This document shows positions 43,242-52,655 of a DNA stretch of 64,000 nucleotides, one piece after another. The DNA lies in NCBI GenBank assembly GCA_963768075.1, contig CAVYHD010000002.1:372001-436000 (forward strand), in the 5' to 3' direction. Both the position numbers and the translations under genes were made by a program. The stretch is from QHXW01 sp963768075. Its GTDB lineage: Bacteria > Acidobacteriota > Terriglobia > Bryobacterales > Bryobacteraceae. A model generated the notes under the pieces. The model made no database searches and was not told where the DNA came from. It saw nothing but the letters and a program-made list of their open reading frames with translations. How positions within the stretch are numbered: the stretch's first letter is position 1; each line of letters opens with the position of its first letter.

Positions 43242-44108
43242 CTACAGTAACTCCCGTGTTCCCAACGCGGGCCAGCTTGAATTCTCCTCTAGAGTGATGT
43301 TCAAAACGATCTCCTTCTGATGGCGCACTACGACCACCGGAAGAGTCTTTTTCGCCCGCGCCGACTGCAAAATGCCGGATATTTCTCCAGGAGCGGCAAC
43401 CTTCTCCCCATCCACTTTAATGACCACGTCACCCGCTTTGAAGCCTGATTTCTCCGCGATCGAGTTCGCGACAACCGAACGGACCAGCACCCCCTCCTTC
43501 ACGCCGAAAAACTCGGCCAGCTGCGGATTGAGCGATTCGCTCTCGATACCGAGCACGGGACTGCGCCAACTCATCAATGCACGGGGGATATCGGGAATAC
43601 GAATGGTGGGCATGGTGGGAATTTCCGGCATGGGCGGCGGTGACAGGGCGAGCGTGTCGTCGTTCAGTGAGAACGCCATGCTTCCTGGCTGGCGCTGGCC
43701 GATAGTAGCGGCAAGCGTTTGATTCGCGCCGTTACGCCAGACCAGTAGCTTGGCTACGCGGCCGGGCGGCGTTTCCCGCACCAGCCGTATGAACTGCTCT
43801 CCACCCTCAACGCGCTCGCCGTTGTACTCCAGGACCACATCGCCCGGTTTCAAACCCGCTTTAGCGGCGGGGCTGCCCTCATCCACGCAAGTTACCTCGA
43901 CACCACTTTGCTCCTTGAGGTGAAGCTGTTTTGCTCGATCAGGCTCGATTTCCACATACGCGACCCCGAGGTAACTGTTGCCCCGCGAGACCACGATCCG
44001 GCTGGAGACCGAATGAGCGTGCGGCGTTTCGCCGGGTGGCGCCGCCACCAGCGCCCCCGCCGAGACGACGGCTGTACAAATCCCCGCGACTAAAATGCTG
44101 CTTCTCAT
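43242..44108 (-). CDS. Exported double-PDZ protein
   Basis: 288 residues with a signal peptide (MRSSILVAGICTAVVSAGALVAA). Two PDZ domains lie at about 45-125 (YLGVAYVEI, VTCVDEGSPAAKAGLKPGDVVLEYNGERV) and 185-275 (PVLGIESESLNPQLAEFFGV, VLVRSVVANSIAEKSGFKAGDVVIKVDGEKV), joined by a Pro-rich linker (SPPPMPEIPTMPTIRIPDIP). There is no protease domain, so it is a binding or scaffolding protein in the periplasm, perhaps a sensor of misfolded C-termini. It is the last gene of the sigma/anti-sigma/DUF4097 run, 55 bases after the DUF4097 gene. Confidence 0.82.
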   Translation of the reverse strand: MRSSILVAGICTAVVSAGALVAAPPGETPHAHSVSSRIVVSRGNSYLGVAYVEIEPDRAKQLHLKEQSGVEVTCVDEGSPAAKAGLKPGDVVLEYNGERVEGGEQFIRLVRETPPGRVAKLLVWRNGANQTLAATIGQRQPGSMAFSLNDDTLALSPPPMPEIPTMPTIRIPDIPRALMSWRSPVLGIESESLNPQLAEFFGVKEGVLVRSVVANSIAEKSGFKAGDVVIKVDGEKVAAPGEISGILQSARAKKTLPVVVVRHQKEIVLNITLEENSSWPALGTRELL

Positions 44109-44163
44109 AACGACTTCCTCTCCGCACAGGCAGGTTCGCCCGCGCGTTTTTCCGCTAAACCGT

Positions 44164-45321
44164 TTACCTTTGTTCCCTGCGGATATAGATCATACCGCCG
44201 GTCCCAGCGAGTCGCACTAAAGGCCCGCCGCCATTCAGAGCGCCCTCGGCGATGGTGGCGAAGCCGATCGACTTTACCGGGATTTCTGAAAACTCTGACA
44301 GAATGCGCTTCGGGCCGCCGTAGCTGGCGTTCTCGGCATGCACCGTCACCTTCAAGTTGGACGGTATCCATACCGTAATGTCACCGGCGCTGGTGCTGAG
44401 GAACGAATTCGCCGCTGGCTGGCTCTGGAAGCGCGCGATGATGCTGCCCACGGCGGTAGAAGCGTTCAGGCTGCCGCCCGCGCTGGTCAGCTTGATGGCA
44501 CCGCCCGCACTCTCACACTTCGCGCCTAAAGCGGAACCCACTTGAATCGGGCCACCCGCCGCGTTGTTCGCAGTCACCATACCCTTGGCGTAGCCCACGT
44601 CAATGGAACCACCAGCGGTATCGGCGATTACGATGTCACCCGCCTGCATGATATGGATGCCACCGCCATTGGTCGAACAGCGCACCGGCCCATCGACTCG
44701 CTCGACGACAATGTCTCCGCCACCGGTCTCGAAGAAGGCCTGGCCGTGAATGCTTTCCGCGTGGATGGTTCCGGCGCCGGAAACACAGCGGCAGTTGCCG
44801 CCGATCTTCCCGAGTATGACGTCGCCGCCCGCGGTTTTGGCGACCACGTCGCTCTCGATTCGACCAAGCGTCAAGCGGCCGCCACCGGTTTGTACTTCGA
44901 CGGCGCCTGCAAACTGAGTGGCATCGATCGAGCCGGCGCGGGTGTCAATCACCACTCTGCCGGAGTTCTGAGGCGCAGTCAGCTTCAAGTCCGCGGCTTC
45001 CGAGCCGCCCTGCACAACCAGATAAGTCCACTGGCCCTGCCGGGCCGCCCGCACGCGAATACCAGCGAGCAGACGCCGCGCCTCAGGCTCGCTCCCCGCT
45101 TTAACCCGCTTGACCACCTCATAGGAAAGCTGATCTCCCGCTACACCCTGGATGACCACGCCACCTGTTGTGCTGATGCGAATGTTGCCGCGCGGCGCAA
45201 CCGGCTCGGAACCTTTCTCGGCTTCCTCCCAATATGGCCCTATGCGCCGCAACCCCGGCTCACCGGAAAACGCGGTCAGAGCCACGAAGGCAACCAGTCC
45301 GAGTTGGGCGCCCGCTTTCAT
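44164..45321 (-). CDS. Exported DUF4097-type beta-helix protein
   Basis: 385 residues from the ATG at 45321; a TTG at 45330 overlapping the previous stop is an alternative. After a signal peptide (MKAGAQLGLVAFVALTAFSG) most of the chain is short Gly-Gly-rich beta turns repeated about every 18-22 residues (VEVQTGGGRLTLGRIESDV, VAKTAGGDVILGKIGG, FFETGGGDIVVERVDG, IADTAGGSIDVGYAKG), the pattern of the DUF4097/DUF2807 adhesin-like beta solenoid. There are seven or more such units. Often found with anti-sigma factors. It is probably a surface or periplasmic protein whose folding or amount is under the sigma factor encoded upstream. Next to the anti-sigma gene by 5 bases. Confidence 0.82.
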   Translation of the reverse strand: MKAGAQLGLVAFVALTAFSGEPGLRRIGPYWEEAEKGSEPVAPRGNIRISTTGGVVIQGVAGDQLSYEVVKRVKAGSEPEARRLLAGIRVRAARQGQWTYLVVQGGSEAADLKLTAPQNSGRVVIDTRAGSIDATQFAGAVEVQTGGGRLTLGRIESDVVAKTAGGDVILGKIGGNCRCVSGAGTIHAESIHGQAFFETGGGDIVVERVDGPVRCSTNGGGIHIMQAGDIVIADTAGGSIDVGYAKGMVTANNAAGGPIQVGSALGAKCESAGGAIKLTSAGGSLNASTAVGSIIARFQSQPAANSFLSTSAGDITVWIPSNLKVTVHAENASYGGPKRILSEFSEIPVKSIGFATIAEGALNGGGPLVRLAGTGGMIYIRREQR

Positions 45322-45326
45322 TCCTG

Positions 45327-46259
45327 TCAAAAAGTCCCCACCGATGCGTTCATGTCGCGCAATGCATTCTGGCAGCGCATACGGACATAGCTGTTGTCTT
45401 CTTTTCCAATCAAGGTCTGCAGCACGCCCGCGGTGGCCGCGTCCTGGTGAGCGATCAACAAGTCGATGACCTGCATGCGGACGCCAGCATTCTGATCCTT
45501 CAGCAGAACCTGCGTCAGCGCGCGGTGCACTTCCGGATCCGTGGAAAAACTCTTCAAGCCTTCGAGCGCCTTCAACCGCACGCCGGGATTCGGGTCGTGC
45601 ATCACGGCTTCGAGCAGCACGCTGCGCGTTTCGGCGGAACTGCTCTGATCCTTCAACAGCTGCACCGACTCGACGCGCACGCCGGGGTTATCCTGCTCGC
45701 GGGCGGCCGCCAGCAGGAGGCGGCGAATGTTCTGATCTTCGAGACGGCCGGAAATCACACGACGGCGAGTTTCATCGAGCGCGATCTGCACACGGCCGGT
45801 ATTGTCCGGCTGCACCGAACGGATACTCGAAACGATGGCGTCCGGCGCCAGACTTCCGAGGGTCGCTCCAGGAAACGAACCGGTGAAGCGAGCGGCAAAA
45901 AAACCCAAGGCCACGAGCGCCACAGCCCCTACAGGCTGGCCGAAGCGGATGCCGGGGTGCCACATGGATCGAAACGCCTCGCGGAACAGACCCCAGGGGT
46001 CGGATACATTTCGCCGCGCGGCGGGCGTCTCCTCGCGATAGATGGCACGCGCCAACTCATGGCGGCATTCCGCGAACAGTTCGGCCGGCGGCGCGAGCTC
46101 GTGCCGGTTGAGCACCGCGGCGAGCGCCTTCTGGCGCGCAAGCGCCGTACGGCAGGACGCGCAGGATTCCACATGGTCCTCGACGCCCTCCTCGACGACG
46201 GGCGCCAGTTCGCCGTAGTAGTAAAGCGGAATCGCTCTCGTTACCCCATCGCAAGTCAT
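45327..46259 (-). CDS. Anti-sigma factor with zinc finger, membrane helix and HEAT repeats
   Basis: 310 residues. The N-terminal zf-HC2 zinc-binding anti-sigma domain has Cys 3 and the H29-x3-C33-x2-C36 motif (EDHVESCASC). A membrane helix follows at about 108-128 (VGAVALVALGFFAARF). The periplasmic part (about 165-305) is a run of HEAT-like repeats (NPGVRVESVQLLKDQ, NPGVRLKALEGLKSF, NAGVRMQVIDLLIAH, NSYVRMRCQNALRDM; four or five). HEAT repeats at this place are unusual and may sense an envelope ligand. The start overlaps the sigma-factor stop by ATGA, so the two are made together, as expected for a cognate pair. Confidence 0.88.
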   Translation of the reverse strand: MTCDGVTRAIPLYYYGELAPVVEEGVEDHVESCASCRTALARQKALAAVLNRHELAPPAELFAECRHELARAIYREETPAARRNVSDPWGLFREAFRSMWHPGIRFGQPVGAVALVALGFFAARFTGSFPGATLGSLAPDAIVSSIRSVQPDNTGRVQIALDETRRRVISGRLEDQNIRRLLLAAAREQDNPGVRVESVQLLKDQSSSAETRSVLLEAVMHDPNPGVRLKALEGLKSFSTDPEVHRALTQVLLKDQNAGVRMQVIDLLIAHQDAATAGVLQTLIGKEDNSYVRMRCQNALRDMNASVGTF

Positions 46260-46873
46260 ATTAAATCTCCTAAAACCGTGCGCATCTTTTGTGTGGCGCG
46301 GAACAGGCAGTTTTTGGCGGCTTCTTCGCTGGTTCCCAGAACTTCCCCAATGGCTCGCAGACGCATTCCCTGGTAGTGACGCAGCTCAAACACCATGCGC
46401 TCGCGGGGCGTGAGATCGGCCAGGGCAGCCTCGATGCGTCCGCTTAGCTGCCGGTTCCACATTCGCCGCTCGGGGTCGGCATGCGGACCTTCCTCCTCGA
46501 AGCTGTCCATGCGGTCGACGGGGCCGTCCGCGGTGTCGATGACGGCCGCTTCCTCGCGCCGCACCTTGCGCTTGCGCAGGTGGTCGAGACAAATGTTGGT
46601 CACAATCCGGTACAGCCATGTATGAAAGCTGCAATCAAACCGGAACGTGTGAATGTTCCGATAGACCCGCAAAAAGGCTTCCTGATAAACATCTCTGGCG
46701 TCTTCCGGCGACCGAAGCAGATTCATCGCCAGACGCAACACACTTTGGTCGTACGCGCGAACCAGCCGCTCAAACGCGTCCTGGTCCCCGCCCTGAACCG
46801 CCCGAATGACGACGGCTTCGTCCGCCTTCGAAACAGCCCGAGCGTTCGCCGCTCCGGCCGCATCTTGGAGCAT
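46256..46873 (-). CDS. ECF sigma factor
   Basis: 205 residues from the ATG at 46873; a frame extension to 46981 adds a non-family N-terminus. Region 2 is at about 30-95 (AFERLVRAYDQSVLRLAMNLLRSPEDARDVYQEAFLRVYRNIH, FHTWLYRIVTNICLDHLRKRK) and region 4 at about 148-200 (LTPRERMVFELRHYQGMRLRAIGEVLGTSEEAAKNCLFRATQKMR). The linker is long and acidic (DSFEEEGPHADPERR). No -35/-10 sites can be assigned from the window. It is coupled to the anti-sigma gene (ATGA) and heads the run sigma, anti-sigma, DUF4097, PDZ, so these are its likely targets. Confidence 0.92.
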   Translation of the reverse strand: MLQDAAGAANARAVSKADEAVVIRAVQGGDQDAFERLVRAYDQSVLRLAMNLLRSPEDARDVYQEAFLRVYRNIHTFRFDCSFHTWLYRIVTNICLDHLRKRKVRREEAAVIDTADGPVDRMDSFEEEGPHADPERRMWNRQLSGRIEAALADLTPRERMVFELRHYQGMRLRAIGEVLGTSEEAAKNCLFRATQKMRTVLGDLI

Positions 46874-47016
46874 AGTCCCCGAGTTTATCGCGATCCTATT
46901 CCACCCAAGCAAGATAGACGTGCGAATGACAAATCCGTCACGTGGCTGAGACGGGGTGGCGACGATAAGTGCAAGAAACAATTCAGGTTGCGCGAGAAGA
47001 ACCCCGGTGATACGGG

Positions 47017-48254
47017 CTACTCATACCGCAGGGCAACGACGGGATCGAGGCGGGCGGCCCGGGTGGCCGGCCAGATGCCGAAGAACAGACCGACGCCCAC
47101 CGATACGGCGACGCCCAGCACAGCGGCCCACACCGGTACGGCGGTCGGCAGGCTGGGGAACACCAAACGCGCGGCGAGAGAAACGAGCCAGCCAAAGAAC
47201 ATTCCCAGCATTCCACCCAGGGCAGTGAGAACAATCGCCTCAGTGAGGAACTGGATCACGATATCGCTGCGGCGCGCACCGATGGCTTTGCGGATGCCGA
47301 TTTCGCGGGTGCGCTCGGTCACCGATACAAGCATGATGTTCATAACGCCGATGCCGCCCACCAGCAGACCAATGGAACTAAGCACCACAATAACCAGCGC
47401 CACCATGCCCGTCACCTTGTGAAAGTCTTCGATCAATTGCTGAGAGGTCGAGATGGAAAAACTGTCGGGCTGATTGTTGGGCACGCGGCGCTCGATGCGC
47501 ATCACGGTGCGCACCTCATCCTCGGCCTGCGCCATCAGGCCGTCCCTGGCTACTACGATCAGCATGTTCTCCTTCGCACTGGGAAACAGCTTGTGCATGG
47601 TGAAATACGGAAACAGGATGCGCAGATCCTGGCTTCCGGGAAACGCAAATGCCGGCCGCTTCATTGCGCCGATTACCTCGAATTGATGGCCGTTCACTTC
47701 GATCCACTTTCCCACGGGATCGGTGCCCGGAAAAAAAGCCTTCTGTATATCCTCGCCGATGACGGCAACGGGAAGATGGTGGCGGCTTTCGGTATCGGTG
47801 AAAAAGCGGCCGTAATTCATCTCCGTGCCGCCAGCGGCGTAGGCTTCCTCGGTGCCGCCGAGATCGACATTATAGATGTCATTGCCCTTATAGTGGGCGC
47901 GGTTGATCAGATGCCAGTCGGGAAACAGATACGGGCTGACGTGCCGGACGGAGGGACAGCGCTCGGCAATGGCGAGCGCATTTTCGTAGGTCAGGGGTTT
48001 GCGACGCTCTTCTTCGGGCGTGAGATCGCCGGTGCGAACGCCGATCTGAATTTGAAGACGATCAGGGTAGTGGGACCGAAGCTGCGAAAGATATTGCTGA
48101 TGGCGCCATCGAGACCGGCGAGAATGGAGCCGACGCCGATGACGGCACCGGTGCCAATGATGACACCCAGGACCGTGAGGAAGGCGCGGAGCTTGTGGCC
48201 ACGGATAGTGTCGAGGGCCATTCCGATGCCGGAGAACAGGGTGGCGCGCGTCAT
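47017..48254 (-). pseudogene. MacB-type ABC permease, one frameshift
   Basis: The ATG at 48254 opens MTRATLFSGIGMALDTIRGHKLRAFLTVLGVIIGTGAVIGVGS, a FtsX/MacB N-terminal helix. Near 48050 the register changes: TTLIVFK is followed in the other frame by QIGVRTGDLTPEE and on to the end. One missing base in AAATTCAG would join them to about 413 residues, the length of the upstream permease. The remainder carries the MacB periplasmic core and the three terminal helices with ERTREIGIRKAIGARR and the end WPATRAARLDPVVALRYE. Its ATG overlaps the stop of the upstream permease (ATGA). No ATPase is encoded next to them. Possibly an inactive or misread copy. Confidence 0.8.
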
Positions 48255-49492
48255 TTTTCCACCCGGAGGGCTTCAATGGGATCGAGGCGCGAGGCCCGTG
48301 TAGCCGGGTAGATTCCGAAAAACAACCCGACGCTCGCCGAAAGCATCACGCTGATCACCACAGCAGAAACCGGCACCGCCATGGGGACCGGCGTCAATGT
48401 GCGAATGAGGACGGCGACGAACCACGCGAGAATTACACCGATCAGGCCACCGCTCGCGGCGAGCATTGAGGACTCGACGAGGAACTGGCGCAGAATATCG
48501 ACGCGCCGCGCGCCCACCGATTTGCGAATACCTATTTCGTGAGTACGCTCGGTGACGACGGCGAGCATGATGTTCATGACGACCACGCCGCCCACTACCA
48601 TGAAGACCGAGACCACGGCTACGGCGGTGGCGGCGATGGAACCGGTGATGCTATCCCACGCGGAAACCAATGAATCCGACGAGACGATGGCGAAGTTGTC
48701 ATCCTGATTCGGCCGCAGATGGCGGAAGGAACGGAGCAGCATGCGAACCTGGTCTTGCGCGCGGTATACGAAGGTGGGACCGAGCGCCCGCGCGCGGTAC
48801 CCGATGCCCTTACGAGCGCCGTAAATCTTGAAGTAGGTCTCGACCGGGATCATCACGAAATTGTCCTGCGAGTTTCCGAAAACGCTGCCTTTCGCCGTAG
48901 CAACTCCGACGACCTCAAAGGGACGGCCTTCAATGGCCAGCGTCTTACCGAGAGGATTCACGCTTGGGAAAAACCGCTGCTTGATATCGGCGCCGACGAA
49001 TGCCACTTGCTGGCGCCGCTGATTCTCACTGTCGCTGAAGAAACGGCCCAAAGCGATTTGCACATTCGCGAGCGACGCCATGTTGACGCTGTCGCCGTTC
49101 AGATCCACGCCATCCACTTGCTGGGCGCCGTAGTGTACCTTCACCTGGCGTTCCGCCTCCATGCCCAGGCCGTCAATCAGGGTCGCGTGGCCTCTTAGAA
49201 ACTCGAATTCCTCTCGGGTCAGCTCGGGGTTGCGCTTCTCCATTTCCAGGTATTTCTTGGGATCCCACTCGCCGATCATGGCCAGGCGAAATACGCGGAA
49301 ACCGTCGGCGCCCATGTCCGACACGTTCTGCGCGATATATCGATTCATGCCGTTGATGACGGCCATGACCGCAATCAGGGTGGTGGTGGCGAGAATGATG
49401 CCGAGCAGGGTCAGAAAGCTTCGCAGTTTGCTGGACTGAAGCGACCGGGCGGCGCCGCGCACCGCTTCCCAGAAAGACGCCGTGGATTGCAT
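48251..49492 (-). CDS. MacB-type ABC transporter permease
   Basis: 413 residues, complete. The N-terminal helix and MacB periplasmic core (SLQSSKLRSFLTLLGIILATTTLIAVMAVINGMN) are followed by a large periplasmic domain (about 60-275) and three C-terminal helices with the FtsX motif ERTHEIGIRKSVGARR and RLDPIEALRVEK. MacB-like systems export peptides, lipoproteins or toxins using mechanotransmission rather than direct translocation. The second permease follows with an ATGA overlap, so this is a heterodimeric permease. The ATP-binding subunit is not in the window on this side; it could be upstream elsewhere. Confidence 0.87.
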   Translation of the reverse strand: MQSTASFWEAVRGAARSLQSSKLRSFLTLLGIILATTTLIAVMAVINGMNRYIAQNVSDMGADGFRVFRLAMIGEWDPKKYLEMEKRNPELTREEFEFLRGHATLIDGLGMEAERQVKVHYGAQQVDGVDLNGDSVNMASLANVQIALGRFFSDSENQRRQQVAFVGADIKQRFFPSVNPLGKTLAIEGRPFEVVGVATAKGSVFGNSQDNFVMIPVETYFKIYGARKGIGYRARALGPTFVYRAQDQVRMLLRSFRHLRPNQDDNFAIVSSDSLVSAWDSITGSIAATAVAVVSVFMVVGGVVVMNIMLAVVTERTHEIGIRKSVGARRVDILRQFLVESSMLAASGGLIGVILAWFVAVLIRTLTPVPMAVPVSAVVISVMLSASVGLFFGIYPATRASRLDPIEALRVEK

Positions 49493-49639
49493 CTATATAG
49501 ACAAGACGAGGCTAGCGATCCGCTTGTTCCGTCAGAACGAGCCAGCAAACCCCCAGTTTCAGGATTTCACCCGGCCAGCGGCATGTCAAACTGGTGTTTG
49601 GCCTGGTAATTGGTTGTGGACAATTGGAGTGGGGATAGC

Positions 49640-50770
49640 ATGTCTGAGCCGCCGCATATTCCGGAATACAAGACAAGTGACACACCCATTGCAGGAACAG
49701 TTGGGAACCTGCGCATCTTTGGTGTTCCCATCCGGCTGCACTTCACGTTCCTTCTGCTGCTGGTGTTCCTGATATTCATCGGTATTGGCGGAAAGCAATC
49801 CGGGGCCACGACTGTTATTTACATCATCGCCTTGTTCGGCTCGGTGCTGGTGCATGAGTTGTGCCACGCATTGGTGGCGCGTATGTACGGGCTGCGCACG
49901 CGCGAGATTGTAATGTTTCCAATCGGCGGGGTCTCGCGGCTGGAAAGCCAGCCAAAGCCGAGACAGGAAGGTCTGATCGCGCTGGCGGGGCCGGCGGCCA
50001 ACCTGATCATCGGCCTGGCACTGCTGGCCACGCAGCATGGTTTTTTGCCGCTCGAAAAGCTGAGTGTGCCGACCGACGCCAATCTTGTCGAGCGCATCGC
50101 GTTGGGCAATCTGCTTCTGGGAATGTTCAACCTGCTGCCAGCCTATCCCATGGATGGCGGGCGCATCCTACGGTCGCTCATTGCACTCCGCAAACCAGAG
50201 GATGAGGCCACGCAGATCGCGGCCAGAGCGGGCCGGTTTCTGGCCGTGGCGATGGGCCTGTTCGGGCTGCTCTCACAGAATTTCGTACTGGTGTTCGTGG
50301 CGCTATTTGTATACCTGGGCGCGGCGCAGGAAGGGGCGGCGGCACGAGGGCGGTCGCTCACCACCGGGTTTCCGGTTCGGGCTGCCATGATCAAAGAGTT
50401 CCACGAGCTTTCGCACGGCCAAACAATTCGCGAAGCCGGAGACTTGTTACTCTCAACGGCGCAGCAGGATTTTCCCGTAATGCACGGCAGCGAAGTGATT
50501 GGCCTGCTCACTCGCTCCGCGTTGATGCGCGCCATGCTCAGCGCCGGCCCGGATTCCTACGTGGCGGCGGCTATGGACCGCAACTTCGTGCGTGTTCCTC
50601 CGGACATGAGCCTCGCCGAGGCCCAACCGCTCGTATCGAGCGCGGGATCATGCGCGCTGGTGATGGATGGTGACCAACTGTTGGGAGTGCTCACCGCCGA
50701 GAATCTGTACGAATTCATGCTGCTGCGCCAAGTCAGCCTGGCGCAAGCCCGCGCGAGCCAGGGCCAGTAA
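49640..50770 (+). CDS. Site-2-protease family metalloprotease with CBS pair
   Basis: 376 residues from the ATG at 49640; a GTG frame extends to 49610 without support. Membrane-embedded zinc protease (M50): HELCH at 72-76, the NLLPAYPMDGGRIL motif with D172 as the third ligand, and five or six membrane helices (about 35-55, 60-85, 110-130, 150-170, 190-225). The soluble C-terminus (about 245-365) is a tandem CBS pair (FHELSHGQTIREAGDLLLS, FPVMHGSEVIGLLTRSALM, MDGDQLLGVLTAENL). CBS-fused S2P proteins are thought to gate cleavage by adenine nucleotides. The stop overlaps the start of Ndh (TAATG). The ribosome site is GTGGGGAT. Confidence 0.88.
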   Translation: MSEPPHIPEYKTSDTPIAGTVGNLRIFGVPIRLHFTFLLLLVFLIFIGIGGKQSGATTVIYIIALFGSVLVHELCHALVARMYGLRTREIVMFPIGGVSRLESQPKPRQEGLIALAGPAANLIIGLALLATQHGFLPLEKLSVPTDANLVERIALGNLLLGMFNLLPAYPMDGGRILRSLIALRKPEDEATQIAARAGRFLAVAMGLFGLLSQNFVLVFVALFVYLGAAQEGAAARGRSLTTGFPVRAAMIKEFHELSHGQTIREAGDLLLSTAQQDFPVMHGSEVIGLLTRSALMRAMLSAGPDSYVAAAMDRNFVRVPPDMSLAEAQPLVSSAGSCALVMDGDQLLGVLTAENLYEFMLLRQVSLAQARASQGQ

Positions 50771-52068
50771 TGGCCTCGGAACCTGTACACAAGGTCGTGA
50801 TCATCGGGGGCGGATTCGGCGGCCTCTACGCCGCGAAATCACTGAGCCGCGCGCCCGTGCGGGTGGCGCTAATAGACCGCCGCAATTTTCATCTATTTCA
50901 GCCGCTGCTCTATCAGGTGGCCACGGGCGGGCTGTCACCGGGTGAGATCGCCTCACCGTTACGCCATATTCTACGACGCAGCCGGAACACGGAAGTGTTA
51001 CTCGGGGAAGTAGTCGATCTGGATACGGCGAATCGGCACGTGATTCTCCGGGATGGAACAGCCGGCTACGACACGCTGATCGTGGCGACGGGGTCCACTC
51101 ACTCCTATTTCGGCCATGACGGCTGGGAAAAGTATGCACCCGCACTCAAGACAATTGAAGACGCCACCGAGATCCGCGGCCGCATGCTGCTGGCCTTCGA
51201 GAAGGCGGAGCGGGAACCCGAAGCCGAAGCGCGGCAGGCGTGGCTGACGTTCGTATTGGTGGGCGCCGGGCCTACGGGTGTGGAACTGGCGGGCGCGATC
51301 GGAGAGATCGCCAATGATACGCTGCGCCATGATTTCCGCCATATTGACACCAGCGAAGCGCGGATTCTTCTGGTCGAAGGGAGTGACCGTGTCTTACCGG
51401 CATATCCGCCTGACCTTTCTGCCGATGCCGAGCAATCACTGATCCGGCTTGGCGTTCACACCATGACCCACGCGATGGTGCAGGCGATCGACGAAACAGG
51501 CGTCACCGTGCAGCACGGGGACGAAACCAAGCACATCTTCGCACACACGGTGTTTTGGGCCGCGGGCGTACAAGCATCTCCGTTGGGCGGAATTCTGAGG
51601 GATCGAGCGGGCGCGGCTCTCGACCGGGCGGGCCGGGTGTTGGTGGAACCGGACCTCACCATTGCCGGACATCCCGAAATTGTAGTGATCGGCGACCTGG
51701 CGAATTTCAGCTATCAAACAGGCAAGCCGCTGCCCGGAGTAGCGCCGGTCGCGATACAACAGGGCCGCTTCGCGGCAGCCATGATCGTCAAACGCCTCGC
51801 GGGTAAGACGCCGCTGCCCTTTCGGTACTGGGATAAAGGAAGTCTTGCCACAATCGGGCGTGCCGCCGCCGTTGCGGATTTCGGGCGGATCCACATCTCG
51901 GGGCTCCTCGCATGGCTGACGTGGCTCTTCGTACACCTGATGTACTTAGTCGGATTCGACAACCGGCTCGTGGTGTTCATCAAGTGGGCTTACAGCTATC
52001 TGACATTCAACCGAGGCGCGCGACTCATCACGGGGCAAGCGGCCAGCGGAAAACCTACCGCTGGCTGA
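50770..52068 (+). CDS. Type II NADH:quinone oxidoreductase (Ndh family)
   Basis: 432 residues. Two Rossmann domains: FAD site VVIIGGGFGGLYAAKSLSR (9-27) and NAD site FVLVGAGPTGVELAGAIGEIA (about 160-180), then VFWAAGVQA and the flavin-stabilising VIGDLANF. The membrane-contacting end is an amphipathic helix (WLTWLFVHLMYLVGFDNRLVVF). Ndh-2 oxidises NADH to quinone without proton pumping. Its start overlaps the S2P stop, so a respiratory enzyme is co-translated with a CBS-regulated protease; the nucleotide-sensing CBS and an NADH-using enzyme may share a signal. It ends 14 bases inside the convergent DUF1572 gene. Confidence 0.88.
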   Translation: MASEPVHKVVIIGGGFGGLYAAKSLSRAPVRVALIDRRNFHLFQPLLYQVATGGLSPGEIASPLRHILRRSRNTEVLLGEVVDLDTANRHVILRDGTAGYDTLIVATGSTHSYFGHDGWEKYAPALKTIEDATEIRGRMLLAFEKAEREPEAEARQAWLTFVLVGAGPTGVELAGAIGEIANDTLRHDFRHIDTSEARILLVEGSDRVLPAYPPDLSADAEQSLIRLGVHTMTHAMVQAIDETGVTVQHGDETKHIFAHTVFWAAGVQASPLGGILRDRAGAALDRAGRVLVEPDLTIAGHPEIVVIGDLANFSYQTGKPLPGVAPVAIQQGRFAAAMIVKRLAGKTPLPFRYWDKGSLATIGRAAAVADFGRIHISGLLAWLTWLFVHLMYLVGFDNRLVVFIKWAYSYLTFNRGARLITGQAASGKPTAG

Positions 52069-52603
52069 TTTCGCTAGCTAGAACTTTCTGGTTAAAATTC
52101 GCGGATTGGTTGCGGGGAATAGTCAGCGGCTTCCAGTTTGCGTGCTGCAAATGCTTCGCCAGCAAGACGATCTGCCCCACATGATACGCATAGTGCGCGA
52201 TCTGCCGATTGATGGCCTGCATTACCGAGTGCGGCTCGCCACGGATGGTCACAGTGCGGGTGAGATCGGCATCTGAGAGCGGCTCTAGCGCCGAAAAGAT
52301 GCTTTGCCAGCCATGCTCCCACAGCTGCATCAGCGCCTCGCGCGTGACGGGTGCGTCGGTAAACTCGGTGTCGCGATTGCGGTCTGGCTTCTCGCCATCA
52401 CTGGTGAGGAAGTCCGTCCATCGTGACCGCATGTTACCCGCCATGTGTTTGACGATGATCGCAATGGAGTTCGCCTCCACGTCCAGCGAGGTGAAAAGCT
52501 GCTCGTCCGCCACTTGCACCATCGCGCGCTCGGCCAGTCTCTTGTAGTAGCCAAAGACTTCGAGCGAGTCTTCCAGATAAGAGGTTGTGAACTTGAGCGC
52601 CAT
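52055..52603 (-). CDS. DinB-superfamily protein (DUF1572 type)
   Basis: 182 residues. DinB four-helix bundle with metal His residues in SIAIIVKHMAGNMRSRWTDFL (first) and INRQIAHYAYHVGQIVLLAKHL (second and third), and the DUF1572-specific TSDGEKPDRNRDTEF. No function is known beyond possible metal or thiol chemistry. The last 14 bases overlap the end of ndh, tail to tail. The vWA locus is upstream on the same strand with 52 bases between. Confidence 0.82.
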   Translation of the reverse strand: MALKFTTSYLEDSLEVFGYYKRLAERAMVQVADEQLFTSLDVEANSIAIIVKHMAGNMRSRWTDFLTSDGEKPDRNRDTEFTDAPVTREALMQLWEHGWQSIFSALEPLSDADLTRTVTIRGEPHSVMQAINRQIAHYAYHVGQIVLLAKHLQHANWKPLTIPRNQSANFNQKVLASEISQR

Positions 52604-52655
52604 GCGTTTATGTTCGCAGATTTGCCGCTAGCGCCTAACCGCAAACGGCTTGCTG

